Of a stretch of DNA of 64,000 nt, positions 43,235 through 52,144 are shown in pieces. Origin of the DNA: Bradyrhizobium sp. BR13661 (GTDB taxonomy: Bacteria; Pseudomonadota; Alphaproteobacteria; Rhizobiales; Xanthobacteraceae). Made by a program: the position numbers and the translations under genes. The notes under the pieces are model-generated. The model worked only from the letters and a program-made list of their open reading frames with translations, was not told where the DNA came from and did not search any database. Within the stretch, counting starts at the first letter, position 1. Every line of letters begins with the position of its first letter. Location of the stretch: positions 50,091 through 114,090 of the forward strand of contig NZ_JARXWB010000026.1 of the NCBI RefSeq assembly GCF_029892425.1, written 5' to 3'.

Positions 43235-43302
43235 GATGAGATATCCCGGAATCGATGTCGCGATGTTACGGAGCGGCCGGCGATTTTGATAGTGAACCTT
43301 TG

Positions 43303-44760
43303 TCACCCCGGCCGCGCCGATTTGCTGCGCAAGGCGGCGCGCGCCTCCTGCGCAAGCCGTTCGGCGGCGGTGACGAGCTCTGGAACCGCGTGCCCGGAAA
43401 ATCCCAGCACAAAGCCGGGGAGTGGACGCGCCCGCGCATAGGTGTCGGCGAGCAGCCAGCCTTCCGCGCTTGCCGCCTGCTTCGCCTCAGTCGCGATCAC
43501 CGGGGCAATCGACGGATCGAACCGCGCGACGAGGTGCAGGCCCTGCGACGGCACCGGGACTGACAGCACCCCATCCGACGCCGCTTCGAGCGTTTCGGCC
43601 AGCGCATCGCGCGCCTCGCGATAGAGTTTTCGCACGCGCTTCAGGTTCGCTGCGAATGCGCCCGAATTGAGCATGTCGGCGACAGCGCCTTCCATCAGCG
43701 TCCCAGGAAAACGGTCGAGCGCAGCGCGCGCGGCCGTGACGTCCGCAATCAGGCGCTCGGGCAGGGCGCAATAGCCGATGCGCAGGCCCGGAAACAGCGT
43801 CTTGGCGAACGTGCCCATGTAGATCACGCGCTGGAGCTGATCGATGCCGGCGAGCGACATCAAGGGCGCACCGTCATAGCGGAACTCGCTGTCGTAATCG
43901 TCTTCGAACACGAAAGCCCCGGCCTGCTTCGCCCAGTCCAGCAGCGCGAGTCGGCGCGGCATCGACATCTGCACGCCCAGCGGAAACTGGTGCGATGGTG
44001 TCACGTAAGCCGCGCGCGCGAACGGCGCTGCGGTGCGTCCTTTCGAAACTTGCAGGCCGTGCGCGTCGACCGGGATGGGCACCGTGCGATAGCCGCTTTG
44101 CGCGATGGTCCTGCGCGCGATGGGGTAGCCGGGGTCCTCGCACCAGACCTGATCGTTGGCCTTCAGGATCGCGCCGAGAGCGATGCGCAGGGTGTGCAGC
44201 GTTCCCGATGTCAGCATGATCTGGTCGGGGTCGCAGCGGAGCCCCCGCGCCGACAGCAGATGATCGGCGATCGCGACGCGCAATTCGCGGCTGCCGCGCG
44301 GATCGCCGTAATGCAGGTGCTCGCTGCCGAAGGCGCGCATGCGCCGGCCGACGAACGCGCGAAAGCGCTGCAGCGCGCGCTCGTCGATATGCGTGCAGCC
44401 GAGTGCGAGCGCGCCTTGCCGCGGGGCCTCGACCACGACCTTCGGTTTCTTCGCGGCTGCGGCGCGCGCGGGAATGCGCGCGGCCACGAACGTGCCCGAG
44501 CCGACGGTCGCTTGCGCAAATCCGTCGGCGATCAGGCGCTCATAGGCGGTGACGACGGCATTGCGCCGAAAGCCGGTCTGCCTGGCCAGCGTGCGCGACG
44601 GCGGCAGCGGCTCTCCTGATTTGACGAGGCCGCCGACGATCATCTCACACAGCGCCTGATAAAGCCGGTGCGCCGAGGAGCCGCCGGCGGTGATATGCGG
44701 GCCGGCCAGGTCGAGCGGCAGCTCGGCTTTGGCTGGAGAATTGGTCGGAATTTTTTGCAT
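43303..44760 (-). CDS. MocR/PdxR-type GntR regulator with aminotransferase domain
   Basis: Encodes 485 residues from ATG 44760. The N-terminal GntR winged helix (about 35-95: YQALCEMIVGGLVKSGEPLPPSRTLA, RNAVVTAYERL) is joined to a fold-I aminotransferase domain with FEDDYDSEFRYDG, GTFAKTLFPGLRIGY (Schiff-base Lys) and FVLGFSGHA. Such regulators bind PLP to sense vitamin B6 or amino-compound status. It is divergent from a PPOX-fold gene, whose likely ligand is related; the intergenic 44761-44836 probably holds the operator. Confidence 0.9.
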   Translation of the reverse strand: MQKIPTNSPAKAELPLDLAGPHITAGGSSAHRLYQALCEMIVGGLVKSGEPLPPSRTLARQTGFRRNAVVTAYERLIADGFAQATVGSGTFVAARIPARAAAAKKPKVVVEAPRQGALALGCTHIDERALQRFRAFVGRRMRAFGSEHLHYGDPRGSRELRVAIADHLLSARGLRCDPDQIMLTSGTLHTLRIALGAILKANDQVWCEDPGYPIARRTIAQSGYRTVPIPVDAHGLQVSKGRTAAPFARAAYVTPSHQFPLGVQMSMPRRLALLDWAKQAGAFVFEDDYDSEFRYDGAPLMSLAGIDQLQRVIYMGTFAKTLFPGLRIGYCALPERLIADVTAARAALDRFPGTLMEGAVADMLNSGAFAANLKRVRKLYREARDALAETLEAASDGVLSVPVPSQGLHLVARFDPSIAPVIATEAKQAASAEGWLLADTYARARPLPGFVLGFSGHAVPELVTAAERLAQEARAALRSKSARPG

Positions 44761-44836
44761 GGAATTGGCACTATCGCAGACCAAATGCGCCGCTACAACT
44801 GCGCTGGACGAGTTCCAGACACGATGAGGAGCGGCC

Positions 44837-45562
44837 GTGAGCCAGACCGAGAGCCAAAATTCCTATCCGACGTCGGCGCGCAACCAGGTCAAGCGCCGGC
44901 ACGACCGCGGCTTCTACGATCACGCGACCGTTCACCGCATCCTGGATTCCTCGATGATGTGCCACGTCTCCTATGTCATCGACGGGCAGCCCTATTGCAC
45001 GCCGACCTTCTTCTGGCGCGAAGGGACGAAGCTCTACTGGCACGGCTCCAGCGCAAGTCGCATGCTGCGCAACCAGACCAAAGGCGAGCGCGTCTGCCTG
45101 ACGGTGGCCCATCTCGACAGCCTCGTGCTGGCGCGCTGCGGCTTCAACCACTCGGCCGACTACCGCGCGGTGATGGCGTTCGGCACCGCCTATCTCGTCA
45201 CGGACCCTGCGGAGAAGGAGCGAGCCGTGGTCGCGATGGTGGATCGCTTCTTCCCGGATCGCACGGCGAGCCTGCGGGCGAGCAATCCGCAAGAAACCAA
45301 GGCGACCTCGTTCATTGCGATGGAGATCGAGGAGGCCTCGGCAAAGGTCCGCGCCAAGGGCGTCGCCGATGACGAGGAGGACTACGAATTGCCTGTTTAT
45401 GCCGAGCGCATTCCCGTCCGCACCGTGCTCGGTGCGCCGGAGCCGTGCCCTCGATTGCTCGATGGGGTGAGCCGGCCTGCGACACTCAATGGCTATTCCG
45501 AAGGCCGACTGCTCGAAGATGCATTGCGGGATGCATATTTTGTGGAGTACCCGAACGGCTGA
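44837..45562 (+). CDS. pyridoxamine 5'-phosphate oxidase-fold (split-barrel flavin) protein
   Basis: Encodes 241 residues from GTG 44837 with AGGAG upstream. The split-barrel core is seen in CHVSYVIDGQPYCTPTFFWREGTKLYWHGSSASRMLRN and CLTVAHLDSLVLAR. These proteins bind FMN, F420 or heme and may be oxidases or antibiotic-inactivating reductases. Being divergent from a PdxR/MocR-type regulator suggests a role in B6 or amine metabolism, which is inference. Confidence 0.8.
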   Translation: MSQTESQNSYPTSARNQVKRRHDRGFYDHATVHRILDSSMMCHVSYVIDGQPYCTPTFFWREGTKLYWHGSSASRMLRNQTKGERVCLTVAHLDSLVLARCGFNHSADYRAVMAFGTAYLVTDPAEKERAVVAMVDRFFPDRTASLRASNPQETKATSFIAMEIEEASAKVRAKGVADDEEDYELPVYAERIPVRTVLGAPEPCPRLLDGVSRPATLNGYSEGRLLEDALRDAYFVEYPNG

Positions 45563-45614
45563 AATCGGCTAGCTTGCGCGCACCCTTGACCGTTGGATGC
45601 CCGGAGTTTGCCTG

Positions 45615-46892
45615 ATGAATGCCGAAACGCAGCAGAGGATTCTTGACGCCGTCGATGCCGGCTTCGAAGCCCAGCTTGCGACCACCCGTGATTTCGTCGC
45701 GATCCCTTCGACCCGCGGAGCGGAGGGACCGTGCCAGGACATGATCGGCGACCTCCTGCGCGCGCGCGGCTATGAGGTCGACGACTGGCATATCAATGTC
45801 GACGATCTCAAAGATTTGCGCGGGTTCGGCCCGATCGAGCATGATTTCTCCAAGGCGCGCACCGTCGTCGGTACCTATCGCCCGACCACCGAGGCCGGCA
45901 AATCGCTGATCCTGCAGGGGCATTGCGATGTCGTGCCGGCGGGGCCGCTGGAACTATGGGACACGCCGCCGTTCTCGCCCGTCATCAAGGACGGCAAGAT
46001 GTTCGGCCGCGGCGCCTGCGACATGAAGTCGGGCACGATTGGTGCGCTCTATGCGCTGGATGCGATCAAGGCGGCCGGCCTCAAGCCGACCGCGCGGATT
46101 CACTTTCAGTCGGTGATCGAGGAGGAGAGCACCGGCGTCGGCGCACTGTCGACGCTGCAGCGCGGTTATCGCGCGGATGCCTGCTTCATCCCCGAGCCCA
46201 CCGGCGGCAAGATGGTGCGCTCGCAGGTCGGTGTGATCTGGTTTCGCCTGAGGGTGAAGGGCCATCCTGTTCATGTCGCGCATGCCGGCTCGGGCGCCAA
46301 CGCAATCATGGCGGCGTATCACCTGATCCAGGCGGTGCAAAAGCTCGAGATCGAATGGAACGAGCGGGCGAAGGCCGATCGCCACTTCAAGGCGCTCAAT
46401 CACCCGATCAACTTCAATCCTGGAATCATCAAGGGCGGCGATTGGGCGTCCAGCGTGCCGGCCTGGTGCGACGTCGATTGCCGCATTGCCGTGTTGCCGG
46501 GCTGGTCGATCGCGGACCACCAGAAGGAAATTCTGGCGTGCGTCGCGGCGGCCTCGCGCAACCACCGCTTCCTCGCCAACAATCCGCCTGAGGTCGAATG
46601 GTCGGGCTTCCTGTCGGAAGGCTATGAATTGACCGACTCTGCCGCGCCGGAAGCGGCATTCGGCAAGGCCTTCAACAGGGTTTATGGCGGCGCGGTCGAA
46701 GACCTCGTCTTCACCGCGCTGACAGACACGCGCTTCTACGGCCTCAACCACGGCATCCCCAGCCTGTGCTTCGGCGCCAGAGGCGGCGAGATGCACGGCT
46801 TCAACGAATATATCGATCTGGACTCGCTGAAGAAGACCACCAAGGCGATGGCGCTGTTCATCGCGGAGTGGTGCGGGGTGGAGAAGGCGTAG
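45615..46892 (+). CDS. M20 family metallopeptidase, ArgE/DapE type deacylase
   Basis: Encodes 425 residues from ATG 45615. M20 metal motifs: LQGHCDVVPAGP (His, Asp), GRGACDMKSG (Asp), EEESTGVGAL (Glu pair) and the C-terminal His in GEMHGF. A dimerisation domain lies between. It hydrolyses an N-acyl amino acid or similar amide. With the kynurenine operon starting 270 bases downstream after a repeat, an N-formyl or N-acyl compound is possible but unproven. Substrate not assigned. Confidence 0.9.
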   Translation: MNAETQQRILDAVDAGFEAQLATTRDFVAIPSTRGAEGPCQDMIGDLLRARGYEVDDWHINVDDLKDLRGFGPIEHDFSKARTVVGTYRPTTEAGKSLILQGHCDVVPAGPLELWDTPPFSPVIKDGKMFGRGACDMKSGTIGALYALDAIKAAGLKPTARIHFQSVIEEESTGVGALSTLQRGYRADACFIPEPTGGKMVRSQVGVIWFRLRVKGHPVHVAHAGSGANAIMAAYHLIQAVQKLEIEWNERAKADRHFKALNHPINFNPGIIKGGDWASSVPAWCDVDCRIAVLPGWSIADHQKEILACVAAASRNHRFLANNPPEVEWSGFLSEGYELTDSAAPEAAFGKAFNRVYGGAVEDLVFTALTDTRFYGLNHGIPSLCFGARGGEMHGFNEYIDLDSLKKTTKAMALFIAEWCGVEKA

Positions 46893-46913
46893 CGAGCCGC
46901 CTCGCTCTCTCTC

Positions 46914-47000
46914 CGTCATTTCGAGGAGCCCTTGCGACGAAGCAATCCAGACTATTGCCGCGGAACGGTTCTGGATTGCTTCGCTACGCTCGCAATGACG
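46914..47000. repeat. Bradyrhizobium inverted repeat between dapE-like and kynB
   Basis: Ends CGTCATT (46914-46920) and AATGACG (46994-47000) pair, and so do GAAGCAATCCAG (46939-46950) and CTGGATTGCTTC (46971-46982). A well-known bradyrhizobial intergenic element. It may terminate the M20 gene transcript and separate it from the kyn operon. Confidence 0.85.
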
Positions 47001-47161
47001 GCGTTGACTGCCAGATCCGTCTTGGCGGCAATATCCTGCCGATCTGGTGCCCGAAATGCGGGCTCCTCAAAATCCTTTAAGCTTAAAAGAAAGACTAGGA
47101 TGCCGCCTTGAGCGGTGGCAGACTGGCGCCTGGTTCGCTAGACGAGTCCCAGGGAGAGAAG

Positions 47162-47971
47162 ATGCGCGATTGGGATGATGCTTATGCCAATTCGGCCCAT
47201 ATCCCGGGCTCGGACAAGATGCCGGCGCAGTGGGCGGAGCGGGCCGCGGCTTACCGGGCAGGGCTGAAAAGCTTTCGCCCCGATATCGCCTATGGGTCCG
47301 GAGAGCGCCAGCGTTTCGACCTGATCCTGCCCGATGGCGACAGCAAGGGCCTCGTCGTGTTCGTGCATGGCGGCTACTGGATGCGCTTCGACAAATCGAC
47401 CTGGACCGATCTTGCCGAAGGCGCGCGGCACCACGGCTGGACCGTTTGCCTGCCGAGCTACACGCTGACACCGGCCGCGCGCATCTCCGACATTACCGCC
47501 GAGATCACGGCGGCAATTGCGAAAGCGGCCTCGCTCGTCGCCGGTCCAATCCGGCTCGCCGGCCATTCCGCCGGCGGTCATCTCGTCACGCGCATGCTCT
47601 GCGACGACAGCCGGCTCGAGCCTGCTGTCTTCAACCGCATCGCCGGCACGCTCTCGATCAGCGGCCTGCACGATCTGCGCCCGCTGTTGAAGACCAAGAT
47701 GAACGAGACGCTGCGCATGACCATAGAGGAGGCGATGCTCGAAAGTGCTGCGCTGCATCTGCCGCGCGGGCATTCGCCCGTGACCGCCTGGGTCGGTGGC
47801 GGCGAACGGCCTGAGTTCATCCGCCAGTCCGATCTGCTGGCCAACGTCTGGACCGGATTCGACGTGCCGACGCGCCTCGTCGTCGATCCCGGGCTGAACC
47901 ATTTCACCGTGATCGATGGTCTGAAGGATCCAATGTCGCCGATCACCGCGCGCCTGATCGGGCTCGACTGA
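47162..47971 (+). CDS. kynB: kynurenine formamidase, alpha/beta hydrolase type
   Basis: Encodes 269 residues from ATG 47162 with GGGAGAG upstream. The oxyanion motif HGGYW and the nucleophile elbow GHSAGGH are present; a late acid and His (PGLNHF) complete the triad. It hydrolyses N-formylkynurenine to kynurenine and formate. Assignment rests on the fold together with the next two genes. The alpha/beta type differs from the cyclase-fold KynB; the symbol is by function. Confidence 0.82.
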   Translation: MRDWDDAYANSAHIPGSDKMPAQWAERAAAYRAGLKSFRPDIAYGSGERQRFDLILPDGDSKGLVVFVHGGYWMRFDKSTWTDLAEGARHHGWTVCLPSYTLTPAARISDITAEITAAIAKAASLVAGPIRLAGHSAGGHLVTRMLCDDSRLEPAVFNRIAGTLSISGLHDLRPLLKTKMNETLRMTIEEAMLESAALHLPRGHSPVTAWVGGGERPEFIRQSDLLANVWTGFDVPTRLVVDPGLNHFTVIDGLKDPMSPITARLIGLD

Positions 47972-48005
47972 CTGACGCAGGGATGATCGATCGAGAGGGC
48001 TTGTC

Positions 48006-48845
48006 ATGACGTCCAGCGATTACGATCCCGCAAAAGAAGGTGCCGAGACCGATTTCACCCAGCGCATGTCCTATGGCGATTACCTCGCGCTGGATGCGAT
48101 CCTTGGGGCGCAGCATCCGCTGTCGGAAGCGCATGACGAGATGCTGTTCATCATCCAGCATCAGACCACCGAGCTGTGGATGCGGCTTGCCATCCACGAA
48201 CTCAGCGCCGCGCGTCGCGCTATCGCCCGGGACGAGGTGTCGCCGGCGATGAAGATGCTGGCGCGGATGTCGCGCATCTTCGAGCAGCTCAACAACGCCT
48301 GGGATGTGCTGCGCACGATGACGCCCAGCGAATACACCCGCTTCCGGTCCCAGCTCGGCCAGTCCTCTGGATTCCAGTCGCGCCAGTACCGCCTGATCGA
48401 GTTTCTGCTCGGCAACCGCAACCACGCCATGTTGAAGCCGCACGCGCACGATCTGGAAACGACCAGGCTGCTCGAAGCCGAGCTCGCGACGCCGAGCCTC
48501 TATGACGAGGTGCTGCGATTGGCGGATCGCAACGGGCTCAAGATGCCGGCGACCGTGCTGGCGCGCGATGTCCGCGAGACCCATAGCTTCAGCGAGGGCG
48601 TGCTGCAGGCGTGGCGTATCGTCTATGAGGCGCCGGAGACGCACTGGATGTTGTACGAGCTCGCCGAGAAGCTGGTCGATTTCGAGGATTATTTCCGGCG
48701 TTGGCGGTTCAACCACGTCACGACGGTCGAACGCGTCATCGGCTTCAAGCGCGGCACCGGCGGCACGGGCGGCGTCAGCTATCTCAAGCGCATGCTGGAG
48801 GTCGAGCTGTTCCCCGAGCTCTGGCGCGTCCGCACCATTCTGTAG
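48006..48845 (+). CDS. kynA: tryptophan 2,3-dioxygenase
   Basis: Encodes 279 residues, normal for bacterial KynA. Heme enzyme opening the indole ring of Trp. Family motifs: MSYGDYLALDAILGAQHPLS, LFIIQHQTTELWMRLAIHEL, SGFQSRQYRLIEFLLGNRN, and WRFNHVTTVERVIGFKRGTGGTGG near the end, with the substrate-binding Arg and the proximal-heme His. It starts 35 bases after kynB, so one operon is likely. Confidence 0.97.
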   Translation: MTSSDYDPAKEGAETDFTQRMSYGDYLALDAILGAQHPLSEAHDEMLFIIQHQTTELWMRLAIHELSAARRAIARDEVSPAMKMLARMSRIFEQLNNAWDVLRTMTPSEYTRFRSQLGQSSGFQSRQYRLIEFLLGNRNHAMLKPHAHDLETTRLLEAELATPSLYDEVLRLADRNGLKMPATVLARDVRETHSFSEGVLQAWRIVYEAPETHWMLYELAEKLVDFEDYFRRWRFNHVTTVERVIGFKRGTGGTGGVSYLKRMLEVELFPELWRVRTIL

Positions 48846-48854
48846 AGATTGTTC

Positions 48855-50057
48855 ATGATCAGGCTTCGCGTCTACGACGACACCAGAGCGCTGTTCCATT
48901 TGCCTCACGGCGTGATCTATCTCGACGGCAATTCGCTCGGTGCGCTGCCGCGAGGTGTCGCCGAGCGCGTCAATCGGGTGATCACCACGGAGTGGGGCGT
49001 TGAGCTGATCCGTGCCTGGAACACCGCGGGCTGGTATGCCCAGCCGCGCCGTGTCGGCGACCGCATCGCGCGACTGATCGGCGCGGAAGCCGGCTCGGTG
49101 ATGGTCGGCGATACACTGTCGCTCAAAGTTTATCAGGCACTTGCCGCGGCGCTCGACATGAGCGCATCGCGCAAGGTCGTGCTGTCAGATACCGGCAATT
49201 TTCCGACCGATCTCTACATGGCTGAAGGCCTGATCGCGACGCTTGGACGCGGACATCAGCTGCGCCTGGTGGCACCGGAAGAGATCGAGGCTGCGCTGTC
49301 GGAAGAGATCGCGGTGTTGTACATCACCGAGGTCGATTACCGTACCGGTCGCCGCCACGACATGGCGAAACTGACGGCAAAGGCGCATGCGCTTGGGATC
49401 GTCACCGTTTGGGATCTCGCGCATTCGGCCGGCGCGCTGCCGGTCGATCTCGCCGGCTGCGGCGTCGATTTCGCCGCCGGCTGTACCTACAAGTATATCA
49501 ATGCGGGCCCCGGCGCGCCGGCCTTCCTCTACGTCGCGCCGCGCCATGCAGATGGTGCACGCGCCGCGCTGTCGGGATGGATGGGGCACGCTAAACCCTT
49601 TGCGTTCGAGCTCGGCTATGCGGCTGCCGGCGGCGTCGAACGGATGCGCGTCGGGACGCCGCCGGTGCTGGCGATGGCGGCGCTGGAGGCTTCGCTCGAT
49701 ATCTGGGACCGGGTCGACATCAAGGAGGTCCGCGCGCGTTCGCTGGCGCTCGGCGATCTCCTGATCGCCGAAGTCGAACGCCGCTGTCCGTCTTTGAAGC
49801 TTGTCACCCCGCGTGCGCACGAGCGCCGTGGCTCACAAGCCTCTTTCGCCTTCGATGGTGGCTACGCTGCCATGCAGGCCCTGATCGCCCGCGGCCTCAT
49901 CGGCGATTTTCGCGCGCCCGACATCATGCGGTTCGGGATCACGCCGCTCTACATCGGCGAGAGCGAGATCATGCGGGCGGCCGAGATCATCGAGGAGGTG
50001 ATCGCAGGTGAGGTGTGGCGCCGGCCGGAGTATCAGATCATCAACGCGGTGACGTGA
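48855..50057 (+). CDS. kynU: kynureninase
   Basis: Encodes 400 residues from ATG 48855, nine bases after the kynA stop. PLP enzyme that splits kynurenine into anthranilate and alanine. Motifs: IYLDGNSLGALPRG at the start, VWDLAHSAGALPVDLAGCGVDFA, and TYKYINAGPGAPAFLYV with the Schiff-base Lys. kynBAU together turn tryptophan into anthranilate. No kynurenine 3-monooxygenase is present, so the pathway ends at anthranilate here. Confidence 0.96.
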   Translation: MIRLRVYDDTRALFHLPHGVIYLDGNSLGALPRGVAERVNRVITTEWGVELIRAWNTAGWYAQPRRVGDRIARLIGAEAGSVMVGDTLSLKVYQALAAALDMSASRKVVLSDTGNFPTDLYMAEGLIATLGRGHQLRLVAPEEIEAALSEEIAVLYITEVDYRTGRRHDMAKLTAKAHALGIVTVWDLAHSAGALPVDLAGCGVDFAAGCTYKYINAGPGAPAFLYVAPRHADGARAALSGWMGHAKPFAFELGYAAAGGVERMRVGTPPVLAMAALEASLDIWDRVDIKEVRARSLALGDLLIAEVERRCPSLKLVTPRAHERRGSQASFAFDGGYAAMQALIARGLIGDFRAPDIMRFGITPLYIGESEIMRAAEIIEEVIAGEVWRRPEYQIINAVT

Positions 50058-50177
50058 GCAGGGCGCGCGTTCTCCACGGCGCGAGCGCCGACGTCACGGC
50101 GGCCATTACCTCGGACGTCATTGCTTTGCCGCGCGAACCAATTCACGCTGAGACAACAACGAATTGGGAGGGGATCG

Positions 50178-50576
50178 ATGACGCCGCTCGAAAAGCTTAA
50201 AGCGATGAAGATGCCGTTTGCCGAGCTCAAGGGCGTCGAGTTTGTCGAGGCCGGGAAGGATCGCGTGGTGGCGCGGATGACGGTGCGGCCGGATCTGTGC
50301 ACACTGCATCACACCATCCATGGCGGCGCGGTGATGGCACTCGCCGATTCCGTCGGCGCGGCCGCAACCGTGATCAACTTGCCTGAAGATGCCAAGGGCA
50401 CGACCACGCTGGAGAGCAAGACCAACTTCATTGGCGGCGCCAAGGAGGGGACCATCGTGATCGCCACCGCGACGCCCGTTCACCGGGGGCGCCGGACCCA
50501 GGTCTGGACCACCCGGCTGGAGACTGAGGACGGCAAACTGGTCGCTGTTGTGACCCAGACGCAGCTGGTCCTGTAA
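50178..50576 (+). CDS. PaaI-type hotdog thioesterase
   Basis: Encodes 132 residues from ATG 50178 with GGGAGGGG upstream. Hotdog-fold thioesterase pattern: HHTIHGGAVMALADSVGAAA with the catalytic-type segment, and ESKTNFIGGAKEGTIVIATATPVHRGRRTQVW. It hydrolyses an acyl- or aryl-CoA thioester. It follows kynU by 120 bases; a link to anthranilyl-CoA is possible but not shown by the sequence. Confidence 0.85.
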   Translation: MTPLEKLKAMKMPFAELKGVEFVEAGKDRVVARMTVRPDLCTLHHTIHGGAVMALADSVGAAATVINLPEDAKGTTTLESKTNFIGGAKEGTIVIATATPVHRGRRTQVWTTRLETEDGKLVAVVTQTQLVL

Positions 50577-50728
50577 GACTACGGGGCCTTGATTTTGTTA
50601 ACGAATTAGTCGTTCCAGCTGCCTCAAACTTGAGCAGGTTTCCGTCTTGAAAAATTTGCTGCGACGCACAATATTGGAGGCCTAGGGATTCGAACGCCTC
50701 CTTGAGGGACACCAAGAGGAGTTTTGAC

Positions 50729-51340
50729 GTGACACTTGAAGAGACCGCTCGCGCGACGTCCGTTCCGGGCTATGTGCGAACCCTGAGCCAGCAGGAAGAG
50801 TTGCCGCTTTTGCGCGATCACCTGCTCAGGCTCGATGCCGAAAGCCGGCACGACCGCTTCAACGGTTTTCTCGACGACAGTTTTATCGAGCGCTACGCCG
50901 CCCGCTGTGCGGATGATGGCACCGTCATTGTCGCCTATATCGTCGACGGTGTGGTCCGGGGGGCGGCCGAGCTGCATCCGCCGGAGGGCGATTCGCTGCC
51001 CGAAGTCGCCTTCAGCGTGGAAGCCTCCGCCCGCCGTCAGAACGTCGGCACCGTGCTGTTCAGCCGCCTGATCGCGGAGGCGCGCTGGAAGGGCTACAAG
51101 AGCCTGCGCATCACCACGGGCGCGGAGAACCACGCGATGCGTGCGCTCGCCAGGAAGTTCGGCGCGCACTTGCAATTCCGCCACGGCGAATCCACCGGCA
51201 CGATCGATCTGACCAAGACGCCCGAGGACGAGCTTGCCGATCTCGCAGCCGCGCCGTTCAAGGTCGGCCGCGCGCTGCTCAGCTTCAACTCGACCTGCTG
51301 GAAGCTGATCTCCAGCATGTACGGCAATCGCGCGGCCTGA
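50729..51340 (+). CDS. GNAT family N-acetyltransferase
   Basis: Encodes 203 residues from GTG 50729 with AGAGGAG upstream. The GNAT core is clear: VAFSVEASARRQNVGTVLFSRLIAEARWKGYKSLRI (motif A; the loop RRQNVGT has the Q/RxxGxG-like form) and ENHAMRALARKFGAHLQF. The C-terminal 40 residues include a short hydrophobic stretch. Substrate unknown. Confidence 0.85.
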   Translation: MTLEETARATSVPGYVRTLSQQEELPLLRDHLLRLDAESRHDRFNGFLDDSFIERYAARCADDGTVIVAYIVDGVVRGAAELHPPEGDSLPEVAFSVEASARRQNVGTVLFSRLIAEARWKGYKSLRITTGAENHAMRALARKFGAHLQFRHGESTGTIDLTKTPEDELADLAAAPFKVGRALLSFNSTCWKLISSMYGNRAA

Positions 51341-51373
51341 CATCAAAGGCCTGAAATCAAAGATCCTGGAATC

Positions 51374-51405
51374 AAAAAGCGGACCGGCGAGACCGGTCCG
51401 CTTTT
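51374..51405. terminator. bidirectional intrinsic terminator
   Basis: AAAAAGCGGACCGG (51374-51387) pairs with CCGGTCCGCTTTT (51393-51405) around a 5-base loop. The A/T ends give a T-run on both strands. It sits between convergent genes at 51340 and 51429. Confidence 0.88.
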
Positions 51406-51428
51406 GTTTTGGGGCAGGGGATGAGCGC

Positions 51429-51734
51429 TCAGGTGCCCGTGCGCTTGTCATTGCCGAAGCGACGGACAACGCGGCGCTCGACCACCACGGAGCGCTGCGC
51501 GCCCTGTTCGCCGGCAATCACGCGCGTCGCGGTGATGCGGCTGTTGGTGCGGGCCTGCTTCTTCACTTCGGCCTGAACGATTTCGAGCGGCATGCCCATC
51601 AGAGCGGCGGCGATCTCGGCCTGTTGATCCTGGTCGTCGGTGATGCCGATGGCGGCGAAGATTGCCTCGTCCAGGGTGGGCGGATCGTGGCGCACGCGCC
51701 GCGTGCCATATTTGGTATTCCAGTCTGCGCTCAT
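51429..51734 (-). CDS. conserved-looking hypothetical protein
   Basis: Encodes 101 residues. Acidic N-terminal half (DPPTLDEAIFAAIGITDDQDQQAEIAAALMGMP) then a basic C-terminal half (VVVERRVVRRFGNDKRTGT). The first half reads like a helical bundle. Probably cytoplasmic, soluble. No family recognised. Ends in a terminator shared with the GNAT gene. Confidence 0.65.
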   Translation of the reverse strand: MSADWNTKYGTRRVRHDPPTLDEAIFAAIGITDDQDQQAEIAAALMGMPLEIVQAEVKKQARTNSRITATRVIAGEQGAQRSVVVERRVVRRFGNDKRTGT

Positions 51735-51819
51735 AACGGCCTCGTTTTGATGCCGGGATACCTAGTGCCGGAGATGTTGCATTGCAATATGAAATTGGTG
51801 TGGCATCTCAGCTATGCAC

Positions 51820-52119
51820 TCAAAGCTTCTCAAGCCTGGTCGCGTCGTAAAGTTCGAGGGTCGTTGGTCCCGCGGCAAGTGAGCGCAAGCTCCTCACGAA
51901 TTCACCGGACGTGGGTACCGCAAAATGGGTCGCGAGCGCCGCGCGGTCGGTCCATTGCTCGAAGAACACCAGCTTGAGCGGATTCTCACAGTCGACGTGC
52001 ACTGCATGGGAGACACAACCGGGCTCCTGGCGCGAACGATGGACGTGTTCGAGGCTGAGGCGGCGAGCTTCCTCAAATGTATCGGGCCGGACCGTCACAC
52101 TGCCAGTCACCACGATCAT
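51820..52119 (-). CDS. antibiotic biosynthesis monooxygenase (ABM) domain protein
   Basis: Encodes 99 residues, a single ABM ferredoxin-like domain. IVVTGSVTVRPDTFEEARRLSLEHVHRSRQEPGC at the start and LKLVFFEQWTDRAALATHFAVP at the centre are typical. Such domains act as cofactor-free monooxygenases on quinones or as heme-degrading enzymes; the specific role is unknown. It starts 25 bases after the DUF2161 stop on the same strand and may share its transcript. Confidence 0.85.
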   Translation of the reverse strand: MIVVTGSVTVRPDTFEEARRLSLEHVHRSRQEPGCVSHAVHVDCENPLKLVFFEQWTDRAALATHFAVPTSGEFVRSLRSLAAGPTTLELYDATRLEKL

Positions 52120-52144
52120 GCTAGTTCCCCCAAAGTGAATGCCA

